A stretch of 64,000 nt of DNA from Dipylidium caninum. Its lineage: Eukaryota; Platyhelminthes; Cestoda; Cyclophyllidea; Dipylidiidae. Positions 33,023 through 51,759 of this stretch are shown here, one piece after another. The DNA is taken from NCBI GenBank assembly GCA_017562135.1, contig QEYB01000180.1, positions 1,240,001-1,304,000 on the forward strand, read 5' to 3'. Numbering within the stretch: the stretch's first letter is position 1; each line of letters opens with the position of its first letter. Position numbers and translations under genes: made by a program. The notes beneath the pieces are model-generated. The model was not told the DNA's origin and ran no database searches. It was given only the letters and a program-made list of their open reading frames with translations.

Positions 33023-33939
33023 AAGGGTGGACTTAACCAAAGCTCAACTAATTTTAACTTACTCAAAATTTGCTTTCCCTTGTCATTATATTTAAAGCGA
33101 ACCATTTGACACTTTAGCCGCCGGTAAGCTGATATGCTCTGAGGTAAGGAATGACTTAAATGCTCCAATGCTCTCCGCAATGGGCGCCCAAATGTCGGAC
33201 AACCCCAGGCATACGGCCTTTTTTCTCTAATTGAACATCAATTTTGTGACTTTGCTGCCACTAGCAAGCGATTGGCTTGTCGCACACTCTCCAAGTAATT
33301 TCGTAGACACGATTTCTCTGCTGGTTGAGGAAACAAGCGCCCAATAGGGCAACCCAAGGAATGCATTAAAGCCTACCAAAGGCAACATCCGCAAGAATAG
33401 ACCTCAATTCAGTGGTTAACCAGGCTCATTATAATTATCTATTTATCATTATACGGTGTCGCCCCCCAAGCCACGTACCTTAAAGCCAATGAATGGTATA
33501 CATAAAACAGAGTTCCTGAAAAGTTGCCTACAAAGCAATACTTTTTAACACACTTTACTTTAGAGAGGAGGTGGATGGCCTCCTTCAAGGGCTCCTGTAA
33601 GGCGGCGCTTTCCCTACGAGGTGAACTCATATGGTGTTTCGTCACATTCCATTGACGAAGAGGAAGTTTCAGAAGTAGCATATACTTATGTAACAGGTAT
33701 GCACAAAAAATATCAACTTATTCAAGGCAAAATTATAATTCAGTGCTTATGAGTAAGAAACCCTAACGCCTATAAAAATTCATTAATCGCCCAATTTCTC
33801 TTATGTGAGAAACAAGATATTATCAAATGTGTGCATATAAACGTCACCGATAGTTTATAAGTAGAACACCAATTGGTGTTAAACGAAATTCATTTCAATT
33901 CAATTACAACTGACTGCAAAATAAACAAAAAGAATTGTA
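33023..33939. other. Intergenic, nothing recognised
   Basis: AT-rich spacer between the unknown plus-strand frame and the 3' end of PIGC. Minus-strand frames at 33439-33681 show no family resemblance. Confidence 0.45.
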
Positions 33940-35310
33940 TTAGTGCTCAATAATGGCTTCATCCCAAGGGCCATTAATATTTCTGCAAGTAAAAAAGGAA
34001 TTTAAAAATATTCAAATAAGAATACAATCTCGCCTTCTAAGAACAAAACCCTTCTTAATCACGACAATGTGCCAGGTGCAAACTATGCTTGCTATACGAA
34101 TGTAGGTAATTTTGGCATATACTAGCCATAAATAATGATCCAATTGAGTGATAAAAACAAATAAAACTAAAATCAACACGGAAATACAAACTAACGACTT
34201 GATGGACTGCATCTTGTAGAAGATGAAAGGGATGGCGAAGTTAATGGAGAATGTTGGCAAAATGATTGCCGCAGCCAAGAGATTCTTGTAAGTATTCTCT
34301 ATCTCATTATCGAAGAAAAATGGTAAAAGGCTCAGTGTAGCAGTCGCTCCCATCACTAGAGTAAAACAAAGGCGTACACCATTACCACCGCAGACCTGAA
34401 ATGGAGCAATTGCAACAAGTATGAAAATGAAATTAGGCAACGCACACATATATGCAGTGTTTTATTAAGATAGAGGCCATAGTTAATGGATATAAAATTG
34501 GTAATTGTTGGTAAGAGTACACAAATAACCTGCAGCTGATGCCTGATGGTGGGCCATACAGCAAAAACAAGGGTAGCGTTAACAATCAGGAGAAGTGTCT
34601 CCTTCGGTCCAGGCAAACGACTAGCCATACAGAGGGAAGCAAGGAAGCCCGTCGCAACAGAAACAATATTAGAATCGATAGTGCCATCAATTCGAGAAGA
34701 CCTCATGCCATTCGCATAAGGGAGGGATGCGAAATTCAAAGAAAGAAAAATAAATGTCATTGCGTAAATAGTGTCAGTTGACACGTTATCCAGGAGCGAA
34801 TGTAAAACGGGAGCTAGAGCTGAACTAAACACGAGGATTATTAATGCAGTGCGGAGATGAGTAGAAACTAAAAGATAAAAAACCCTGATCACAGAATTAA
34901 CCTACGGAAACAAACTGGAGAAAACAATGTAAACTTTACCTACGTGCTTTTAAGTTCCGTTCGTCCGGTGATAAAGCGGTAAAGAACCATAGAGTGAAGC
35001 AAAAGAGGGTGGTTATAAGGGTAACTATAAGTAAGTGTAAAAGTGTTACCCATTCCCACAGGAGAAATGTAAAGGAAGTGACAAAAAGACAAATACTAAG
35101 TAAATATTTATGAAGTTGGTACCACTGCTTGCCTGCATAACTGCTGATAAACTAGTCCAGAATAAAGCATAACAGTCGGTAGGTCAAACACCTGTAAATG
35201 AACTAGCAACTAGATAAGCACAACAGCAAACCGTTCTTTTGTAACCGTTTCAAGAAATCAGGCCCGACCCAGTTGTCCGGGACAGCACTTTTTACATAAA
35301 GCATTTTGAA
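33940..35310 (-). CDS. PIGC: PIGC / GPI2, subunit of GPI N-acetylglucosaminyltransferase
   Basis: Multi-pass ER membrane subunit of the complex that makes GlcNAc-PI, the first step of GPI-anchor synthesis. Exons: 35232-35310, 35133-35202, 34944-35095, 34530-34867, 34196-34395, 33940-33982. Recognised by VPDNW (family PDNYVD), YQQLCSICLF (family IQQLCSVCVF), the near-universal VSTDTIYAM, ASLCMASRLPGP, FAVWPTIR and the C-terminal NINGPWDEAIIEH. The exons sum to 294 codons, close to the usual 297 residues. Intron 1 is 29 bases. Intron 2 is 37 bases and starts with GC (AG then GCAAGC); only this junction keeps the frame and the conserved LCS. Exon 1 begins phase 0 after CACTTCAG; the first ATG inside is 35302-35304. 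Start is therefore either that ATG or an AUG from a trans-spliced leader. The vertebrate coding region is intronless. Confidence 0.94.
35096..35132 (-). other. PIGC: 37-base GC-AG intron in PIGC
   Basis: The donor is AG|GCAAGC, the classical GC-type consensus, and the acceptor is TTTACTTAG. The nearby GTGGTA donors leave the wrong phase. The GC junction restores the conserved QQLCS motif. Confidence 0.82.
35203..35231 (-). other. PIGC: 29-base intron in PIGC
   Basis: GT start, TTGCTAG end. The flanking exons join as KNVHLQVFD, which aligns without gaps to the family KNIHARKYQ region. The next AG, 9 bases further on, would put a stop in frame. Confidence 0.85.
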
Positions 35311-35322
35311 CTGAAGTGAAAA
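35311..35322 (-). promoter_or_regulatory. Candidate trans-splice acceptor ahead of PIGC
   Basis: The minus-strand sequence TTTTCACTTCAG directly precedes a coding exon that opens in phase 0 (TTC AAA ATG). No upstream coding exon was found, which suits a spliced-leader acceptor. A missed cis exon is the alternative. Confidence 0.4.
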
Positions 35323-38300
35323 CAGGCACGTTAATAGCAAGAAGAGAGCAAAATTTCAAGGCTTAAGGTAGGAACACCTATCTCAGGTTTATAAAGGACA
35401 ATGAATTGTTGTTAGGTTCGCGAAATGTACTGCATATTGTCAACGCAAAGGGAGCATCTATGCCACATGAAGCATGAAGGAGGCATTTTTAAATAAATGA
35501 TCACCGCAAGCAATTATCTTCAAGATCTAGTATGTATTTGGAAAGGGAATTGGTAGTTGACTAATGATTATTGAAAGTGTTGACAAAAATTTCATACCTC
35601 TCAGCTTTAGTAGGCGCGACCTACCTTGGCTACTTGGGCTACTCGAGGTGGGCTAACCGAGAAACTCAGGCGGTGTGTAAGTGCCAAGGTTGAATTAAAT
35701 TTAATGAAAGGAAAAAGACATGTGTATGTTATTCATAGCCGCTAGATGTATGATAACTACTTTTAATTTAAAATTGTCGCTTTAGGTTTGGTGAACTAAT
35801 GCCATTCAAATTGGTTATTGCGGGAGAACCATGTTCATTGCATGCCAAATGCAATTATAACATACACCCACGTTTACACAGTCTTTGGATTTAATAAGTA
35901 AGATTTTAGATGAAGAAACAAGGTGTGAATAATGGATTGTACAAATCAGGTTGCCGGAGGTACCGTGTACGATAAAAGTGTTTGGTAGCAAATCGGACTT
36001 TGGTGGCCCAATCAACAAATTCGAGGAAGGGAAAAGGCTTACGGGCCCGAGTAAAGCCTTAATGGCCAGATTTTGCCAATAAATAACGTGGAAGATGTGT
36101 ATGCTGTTTTGCATAACTGTGTAATCAGCAAACACCGCGGTAGGATTGAGATTACGCCTCCCGTTACAACTTATTTCCGCCCATTTTACGCCAACTAAAT
36201 TAAGGATATGACCAGGGTTCATTGAAAGCACTTCACTTCGTGAAGGAAAATTTTTGGTACCACCTCAAAACTGGGTGGAATCGTAATGAAGGATTCTAAG
36301 GCCTAACCCTGTGCGGCTTTTGAGCAAATGCTGCTATGGAAAGTGTTGACATTCATGTCATATGCATAACGAATATTAGTACCTATGACATCCCATTACG
36401 ACACATTCCATTAACCCTGCACTTATTCAGGCAATGGACATTTGTTAAATGAACACTGTCATACTCTGCTGGCTTGCCTACAAAAAATGCCAAGGAGGCG
36501 AACTGGAAAGAAACGAGAGCTACATATTTATTTGTCTATACCCACACGGGCCTTTTACCTAAACCTTCGCTTGGAAGTCTAGGCCTTTTCGATGCGTTTC
36601 TGTTCAACCATTCCGTACCCACAAAACCCCCCTCCTCGGGTTACTGAGCTAAGTGAAGCAGTATGTGTATACATTATGTACACTTTACGCTACCGAGCAA
36701 GTGCCGATATCGATGCTATCTTTCACCTCCTAAATACTAATATCTTAACACAAAATCTACACTACTCCGATGAAAAAGTACTTGAGAGCTACAGCTGCGG
36801 GATGCCGGCCGTGCCGCCAAGTACCACACGAAATGGTGAAGAATGAATGGTTTATTTAATTTAAAAGTAAAGAAATAGTGTTGCAACAGACTTTCAAGTT
36901 TAAGTGCTTACAATAGGCTTTGTTAAGCTCCTTTGGAATTGTTGAAGGGACTCCATTGTTTTCTAGCGTCCCTTTGTATGAAACTTTCCTCATTTGTTGT
37001 CACACGTTCATTGCTATATGTATATTAATACGAGGCAACTACTAAAACTACTTTTCTACCTCATTTTGATGGAACTCACCTGATTTGTCGTCGTAAATTA
37101 AGATTAGTGTCATCAACACGAAGGAATCTTAGTTGTTTTCGGGACGGCTGACGAGATAAATAACTATCTGCGGACACTGGGAAGCCTTAATGGATACGCC
37201 TACAGTGGAAAGCATTTTGATGTACTCGAGCCTTCATTTTCGCCAACGGAAAGAGATTTTTCCGCTCATCACCCTATTGAGATTAGTGTGAACGTATTTG
37301 ATCGCATGATACCGGTTCAGCGTTCGTATTGAAACCTAAAGTTGGGCATTTTTTGTTGCGTGCAGCAGAATCTGGATCAGCAAAGCATCTTTTAGGCCAG
37401 GGTTTTGAATTTAAGTATAGATACTTTTCATAATGTATTGAGAAGGACTGAACAGTGCTGTCATTAAAGAAATGTGCGACAAATCTAGTTCGGTTGGTCC
37501 TTTCAGCAGAGATTAGGGCGGATCGCAGCGTCGGTCGTGTGCAGTGGAAGTCGTCATATCTATTTTACTGACCCTTCACGTGTCTCCAGTAATCTGTGGT
37601 GTTGACAAATCACAAATGACCTTGTCTAAGTGGCCCTAACTGACGTAGGTCATGTCTGCTCCCTTCACGACCCACTCCTGATGCGGGTGGCCGCACGGTT
37701 GAAGACTAGAGTACTCTTTGGTCCATTGAATTAAACCACTAAAACGTTTGCATATCTACTTGGAAACAATGGAAATATTTGGTCTTTCTGACCCAGCATG
37801 TTAACCACTAACATACGAATTGTGTCATTGAGGTCAAAAGTAGTGGCGGCGATCCTACTTAAATTCTTTATAAGTAACTCTTACGTCTTAGTGTACCCTA
37901 TCGCGCAGGCTCTTCAGTCATGGACGATACTGACTCCACTTAATGGGACGGCCTCACAAACCTACTGTGCACTAATAGACCTTGTTACAGCTTTTAAGGA
38001 TTCTACAGTGTCGGAATTTGAAGAGTTGACCAATACTGGAAACGACTTGGAAAAACTCCCTAGCTATGCCCGGGTGCGAGCACAGCAGCAGCCCTTTATT
38101 TCCAAGAGATGCACTGGTGGAAGGTGCGTACGGTTTCATAACTTATTTAAATGATGATGAATCCACCCTCACTAATGTGAGGGACTATGTGTCTGTGGTC
38201 GGAAGCACCACAAGGAAAAGGCATGGTTTTTTGCACGAGTGGAGTACGGGAACTAATGCGGTACCAGTTCATTTTGCCAGTTCCCCTACGGTGGGTATTG

Positions 38301-40619
38301 GGAACACTTTGGCTTAAATAATCCACTGAAAACAGTCACACATTTTGCTCCCTCATCCAATCATTTGAAGTTTGTTCTTAAGCAGATAACTTGAACTAAC
38401 TTTGCGTCGAGGTCTAAACATTATCAGACAGTCAGCCAGTCTACCTGCGTATGGGTAGTAACATAAATTACTCCTAAAATATATGTTTATTTCCTTTTCT
38501 AAAGGAGTTCGCAAATTAAAACTGGTAACAAAATACTAAAGGTTGATAGATTTGATGTCAGCAATACACGATAAGAGTGTCGAACACTAAAACTACAGCG
38601 AATACTTCTGGCATCTTAAATTTTCGCACCGCACTTTTTTACAACCGGTTTGCTGCCGTTGGAAGAATCGGCATCAGGGATAAAGAGTGCACCTCTGGCA
38701 GATTTTTCCACCTAATAAATCGTCAACTTCACGTTGTTTACGTCATATGAAGCGGCATTTTGGCTGGCGTGGCAGAAAGCGCGTATCGGCCGGAAATCGG
38801 CACATGCGTACGTCGCCAGTGTGTATCTCTGCGTCGGGTGCATTTCGTATACTTAAAATATTCTGAGAAAACGTGTTAACAAAGCTTCAAGAGAAGGCCT
38901 CACTGCCGAAGTATAGATGTATAGTAGTGGCTTTGACACGGACCTAATGCGACACATGACACGTGTTAGTGTCAAGGCCATCAGATCATGTTTTGTCTTC
39001 ACTGATCGCGTTGGGGAGAAAGTAATGTAAAATCAAGGACAACACAAAATTTTGGCTGAACTTGGAACGACCGGAAGCATCGCGGCAGTCAGTTGAATAA
39101 GAAAAAATAGTGACAATGGAAGCTATAGAATGAAGGCGAGGAAGATTGCCAAAGACGCCTGAGGATCGTTCTAGTATGCGCATTTGATCCACTTGTTGAG
39201 TTTACTTTGGCGCCTCCTTTGCGCACGCTTTTTCCTTCGTACTGATAAAGCTGTAGATGGGCCAGAAGCGGATATGAGGAAAGAGGTTTCACAAATGTTT
39301 CCATTCGAGGGCGAGTGAAGTCTTCTGCATACCATCAGTGAATGAACGGGTTGCTATTTAATTATGGTCTGGCCGCGAGTTGGTAAGCAGGAGATTTTTG
39401 TTCCCAGTGTTGGCAGCGCATTCCAGAGGTCGGTGGGCCGCAGCGCAGTGACGCGGAGGTGGCAGAAAGCCAAGCCATACCTGTTGGCATTGTGGTCATG
39501 ACAGCACTGTGAAACATGCAGGGAAAGCGGGTTCCAGACCCAACATATGCCTCGGATTTCGCACAACACGGTAGTTTTGGAGCGATCACACGTTCGTGGG
39601 ACCACCTCTTCTCGTCCATGGGTAAAAGTGCTGCAGCAGGGCAACGGGAATGAAGCGTACACAGAGGCACATGTTCGCGGGGATGCAGGAACAAAGAATT
39701 AAAAAAAGTTGTTGTTTGCTCAAATGAAGACAACGAGAAATTCAACAGAGGGAGGTGATTCCGACTCCTTGACTCGCCCACTTGGGTAATTAAATCACAT
39801 GACTTCATGGAGGAGATTTAGTTGCCAACACACCCCGTTGTCATCGCGGTTGCGCACACCGGTGGAAGCGCATGGCTGAGCACGAGGGGCTCCTCCTTTT
39901 CCCCACAAAAGATCTATCATTGGCGGAGAAATGGGGGAGCAGTGATGTTCGTCTGACATTTTAATTATTCCATTTGGCATTTCGGCTTGAGTTATCTACC
40001 ACTGAGCATGACAGCTTTCGGATGAATGTAGTCTTTGATGTGAAGACTGCAACGGCTACTCCGCAGTGCAAGTCGGCCGTACCGAGGAAAGCACTCGGCC
40101 GAGCCCAAGCTGAGCCTTAAACAACATCTCCAGCGTGGGTAACCTCGTGCTTTTCGGATACAGAACTGAAATCTCCGCATTCCAACTTATGCAGAAGCCA
40201 TTAATAACCTTTCCCTGGGAAAAGATTGCAGAACCTCGGTTCTCGTCCATTATGACAGTTGAAAAGAGGGCGGCGAGCGAGAATCAACTTTATCCAGTCT
40301 TGGCCGCGGGTTGACCGTCACCAGTGAGTCAATGGTGGGAAATCATCATCAATGCAAAGGAAAGGAAGTTGGAGGGAGGAGTGCATGAGTGGTGCGGTGA
40401 GGGCATCTACCTGTGTAGTACCGTTACGCACACCCCCCTCCCCCCACGGGTAAACAAGGAAGAGACAGAGAAACAAAGTCATCCAACAATCTAAGAAGTC
40501 ATGGTTTTGAAAGTATAAGAAATATTAAATCATTGGTGAGGGGACAGGGGGACGAGAAGCTGGGTGAATGGAAGGGTGGAAACAGAGCAAAGGGAGAGAT
40601 CAGGCAAGGCGCGATGTAC
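35311..40619. other. AT-rich intergenic region with unassigned frames
   Basis: No recognised gene. Plus-strand frames at 36592-36846, 37798-38154 and 38066-38317 are longer than expected for such AT-rich DNA, and the last two overlap around 38100 as if one frame were broken there. I could not connect them to a family. No PIGC exon upstream of 35310 was found. Confidence 0.4.
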
Positions 40620-47574
<6,955 letters not shown>

Positions 47575-48327
47575 GTCCCTAGGCTACTTTCTTATCCGCC
47601 CCGACGGGCTATTATATGCACTGTACATTACATTTAGCCGCATAAAACAAATTCTAAGGCAATCAAGCATTTGGAAGTAAGGAAATACTAAAAACATAGT
47701 AGCGTTATAAATCAACGAATTTGCAGACAAAATAAAATTTGTGCTTCATGGAATATGTGTTCAAAATATTTTAGGCTGACAGATAAAATTATGATGCTGC
47801 TCTCTAATGGTCTTATCATATCTGCAATTATCCACATATGCGTCACAAACAGCATTAAATGACAATCCCAGGCAACGTGGCAAGATGCGCTTCCGCGGTG
47901 TCTGCGGTAACCGCTTCCGACCCAAGACTTATTGGTGAGCATCGAAAGGTACGCGACCGCCGTTTTCACGAGTGCTTAGGAATCTTTGCCTGCTTATTAT
48001 CTACTCAGATTTCATTCTTCCTTCGACCCGTATTCTGATGTTTTTTTCGGTGTCCGGAATATTGTATCTTGTAATGCGCATTTTTCGGGCTCCCCGAATG
48101 CCTCGGCTTATTGGATAAAGATATGTACTCACAAAATTGTATTGTAAAATAAATACTACCTACTCCAGTCCATCTCTCAGAACGAACTATTTTCGTATAA
48201 ATTCCAAACGCCGAGTTTTGGATTGGCGCGTTAGGACATCCCGTATCAGCAAGTCGGCGATTGGAGCCATTAGGGATGTCGGGTGACACCGGCTCTCTGT
48301 TGCAAAGTGGGAGAAAATTAACGTAAT
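47575..48327. promoter_or_regulatory. Bidirectional promoter region between glycogen synthase and DNAJC5
   Basis: Two confidently identified genes start at either edge and run apart: glycogen synthase on the minus strand from 47574, DNAJC5 on the plus strand from about 48328. The 753 bases between must hold both 5' regions unless upstream non-coding exons lie elsewhere. No obvious TATA box or operator was recognised. An ATG at 48275 on the plus strand opens a short frame discussed under findings. Confidence 0.55.
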
Positions 48328-50195
48328 ATGCTTCTTACACTTACTTTTTTAAGTGCATCTGGTGCAACGTTGTATCGTATTCTCGGTGTTCCAAAGGGAG
48401 CTGATGAAGACGACATAAAGAGGGCCTATCGGAGGGTAAATGTTAATCATTATCTATTTATCTGTGGTTATATGTACTAAGTTCTCACGTAGTTTCTTAT
48501 ACATTTTGGTGTGTCTCGGTTGGGTGAAGCACTGAGATTTTCTCTACGTTGCCGGTTTTTACTATTCGAGATAGGTCGGTCAGAGCATTGAGTTTAACAA
48601 CGTTGACGTATGCTACCTCTATCGTCAATATACAACTTGTCCTTTGTTATGGTTAATGATTTGGCTAGCATTTTCACTGGACCTTCGTGTAAACACCCGG
48701 TCTAGTTGTGGGCAGAAAGTCGATTATGTGTTCGGACTTTGTCCTTAGTTCTCCTCAAGCCGGCAGGAAATTCTTCTACGTTCCTTGTGCCGCTTTTTTA
48801 ATCTTAATGCTGAGATGTCTTTCACCTCGGGTCGGTTTTTTGTTTTTTTTTCTTGCATGGAAAATAAATTGTAGTTGCTTTACCGTTTTTAGGCTGCTCT
48901 TCGCTTCCATCCTGATAAAAATCCGGGCAATCCTGCTGCTGCTGATATCGTAATTTTTTATTTATGTGCTATCTATTACTTTACTGGTAATCTCACGAGG
49001 ATATGTATTAATCAGCTGTCCTGAATGATGCCATTGAGCACTTAACATCACTCACTATTTTGCCGTACCTGTTCACCTGATCATCTTTTTAAATTTTATC
49101 GTCACGGTGCGGTCGCTTAATAAGTTCATCCAATCTGTTAATTCTCCTTGACGTTATTATCATTCATCTCTCTGCCTCAACTGTTTTTCCGTTTTCTCAA
49201 TTTTTTCCAAGATTAAAAGATGTAACATGACAAAGTCTTCATTTTAATTATCCAAATAGTTACATTTTTTTACTTCCTTATATTTTCCTTTATGATCTCT
49301 TACTTCTTAAACTTGTTCAGAGTCTTTTTTAAGAAGGCACTTTGGGTTTGTTTCGCTTAGTTTAAAGATGTGAGCAGAGCTTACCAAGCTTTGATGGACC
49401 CGGTGAAGCGGAACATCTACGACAAATACGGAAGTCTTGGTCTGTCAATAGCGGAACAGGTTGGGGAAGACAATGTCAATACATACTTCATGCTCTCGAA
49501 CAAGTGGTGCAAGGTAATCTGATAGCCTAGGAACAGTCTTTCACATCCGTTGAGGTCATTAGTTAACTTCATGGACGTTAGATACGCAAATGTAACTAAT
49601 TAATTGTTACTCCTGTTTTCCATGTCTAGTTATGAAGGAGTGAGTTGTTATAGTGTTCAAGGAAGTTCGTAGACTGGATTATGGAAGCTATCTTGAGGGC
49701 CAGATGATTATGAAATCGTAAGGTTTCGCTTCGTTTCCAGTTTCTGAGTAATTGCGTCACATTTCGAACTTCTAATGGATTCTTATTGTTGTAAATTTGT
49801 ACTATAGGCACTATTCTTCATCTGCTGTGCTCTTACCGGCTGCTACTTCTGCTGTTGCTGTTGTTTCTGTTGCAATTTTTGCTTCGGGCTTTTCAAACCA
49901 CATTCTCATGAGCCAGCACCTGAAGAAATCAATTTGCGCGTTCGTTGATTTGGTTTTACCTTGTTACCCGCTATACCAACAAAAACTAATTTTTTGGTCT
50001 GCGGTCTTTTCTTAGGATGAAGATTTTTTGGATTTGGCAGACCCTATGCATCAAGCCTCGCCCCCATATAATCCAGATAATATGCGGGAAGCTCAATTAA
50101 ATTACTCTTCGTACGGGCCAACAGAGCAACCCATGCCCTCGCCAACGGGCGTTGTTATCACCCAACAGCCCTCATCGACCGTGTCTGGCTACTAG
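48328..50195 (+). CDS. DNAJC5: Cysteine string protein, DNAJC5 (J-domain co-chaperone of synaptic vesicles)
   Basis: Palmitoylated Hsc70 co-chaperone on synaptic and secretory vesicles; keeps SNARE proteins folded. Exons: 48328-48435, 48893-48949, 49361-49513, 49808-49939, 50016-50195; all GT-AG, 209 residues. The J domain runs from about residue 10 to 77 with HPD at 42-44 and ends [13 protein letters not shown], the CSP hallmark. The linker has EDNVNTYF. The cysteine string at 112-131 contains 11 Cys, including a run of five. The C-tail is acidic, then Pro/Ser/Gln-rich, ending SSTVSGY and TAG. The start is uncertain: ATG 48328 gives a leader [12 protein letters not shown] with the expected Ser-Leu/Ala-Ser-Gly spacing, but the same bases look like a pyrimidine tract and acceptor (TTTTTTAAG). 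An AATAAA at 51159 could be its polyadenylation signal. Confidence 0.96.
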
Positions 50196-51759
50196 TATGA
50201 AATGCCATTTTATCAGGTTTTATCCACTTGGTTGTTTATTGTGTTGTCTTCTATTCATTTCCACTTCGTCGTGATCTTGGTTTTGATGTTGTTTATTTAC
50301 CACTCATGTTTTTTTCACCCCTACGAGTTTGAAATAGGTGTCTAAAGACGATTCTGTTATCTGTAGCTACAATACTTGTTTTATTTATGCATCATTTTAT
50401 GTGTTACCGAGCAAGATAAAATTCTTGGTACTTGCATCGACTCTCAGGTTTGAAGGTGTGATAGTAACAAGTATGGTACATTTCCAAGTTAAATTGGTTT
50501 GAGATATTTCAATGTTCTAGTGTATAAGCATAAAAATGAGGGGCCGATTATGTCTCAAAACGGTTATCACACCGTTCTAAAGATTTCGAAATGAGCGAAC
50601 CACTCTGCGTACTAACCAATCTCGAGGAATCTCGTAGTCAATTTTTTTTGCTCCAAATCGTTTCTAAGGAGTAGCACAATCTTTTGTTACAATGTAGAAG
50701 AATTAAAAGGTTATTATGTCTACGTAGAGACGGAGAAATGATTTATCCGATTGCAGGGGTTTCGATTTTTTTTAGGTTTACGTCTCGACTTATATCATGG
50801 CACCGGTACCCTTTGGCGGTGCTATTGGTCGCAGTTCTCTAATTTTAGAGAAAAATGCATAAAGACCAAAACAATGATTACCACTGCAGAATGAAAATGG
50901 CTTGACAACTGCGTATTATCCTGACGATAGTTTCCGTGCACGCGGTTTCGTAGCGGTTCTACTTCTGTGCACACGACCATGCGTGGTATGAATGCCCAAT
51001 TTTGTGCTGGTTAATGACACTTCTTTCCAATATTACTAGGGATGATATTACTACTGTTGCGAGAAACAAGTAACTTTTTCAAGGATCTCGTGTTAAATGC
51101 GATTTTATATGGTTTAACTACGACAGAGCAGCTCGTTTTTAAATTGTGCCAAGGGCGTAATAAAGTTTTATCACAATGTACCACGCTACGTGACTTTGCG
51201 TAAACTTAACGTTTTCTGTCATCAAATTGTGGATTTGGGTGTGACTGCTTGCGTTTGGGTTATCCGACCTCTCGGGGCCAGCTGTGAACTTAACCAAATG
51301 AATGGTTTGGGAAAAGGGGGTTGGTTGGGGCGTCTTGTTTCCGTGATCGTTAAGCCTATTATAACCTTATGCCATTTTGTGGTTTGAGGCGGTATTGGGG
51401 TCCGTGTGCCGTGAAGCGAGATTCTGAGGCAGTTTGCTCAAGTCTGGGGTTTTGGTGCAACACCTTGTTCTTAGAAAAGGTCCGAAAGTCCGGCAAGATT
51501 TGGTAAAGCCTTGGGAAACATGCCACAAAAACGGCGAGTATCCATAAATTCTGAAAATCCTACAATTACAGGAAAAAGCAACCAAAACATATACACGTAA
51601 TGACGTGCGTTAACAAAAAATATGAATTGTCTTGAATTTTTTAATTTTTACACTGCGTTTTGAAGTGTAGACTTAGACGGACCTCTTTAATGTTTCAATG
51701 AGCGCGTGCGTAATATCACGGGCCTGGTGTAGCCAATTGAGAGGAGGGTCTTTTTCGAA
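50196..51759. other. DNAJC5 3' region and spacer
   Basis: T-rich non-coding DNA after the DNAJC5 stop, with AATAAA at 51159-51164. The plus frame at 51190-51387 and the minus frame at 51367-51585 have no family resemblance. Nothing else seen. Confidence 0.5.
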
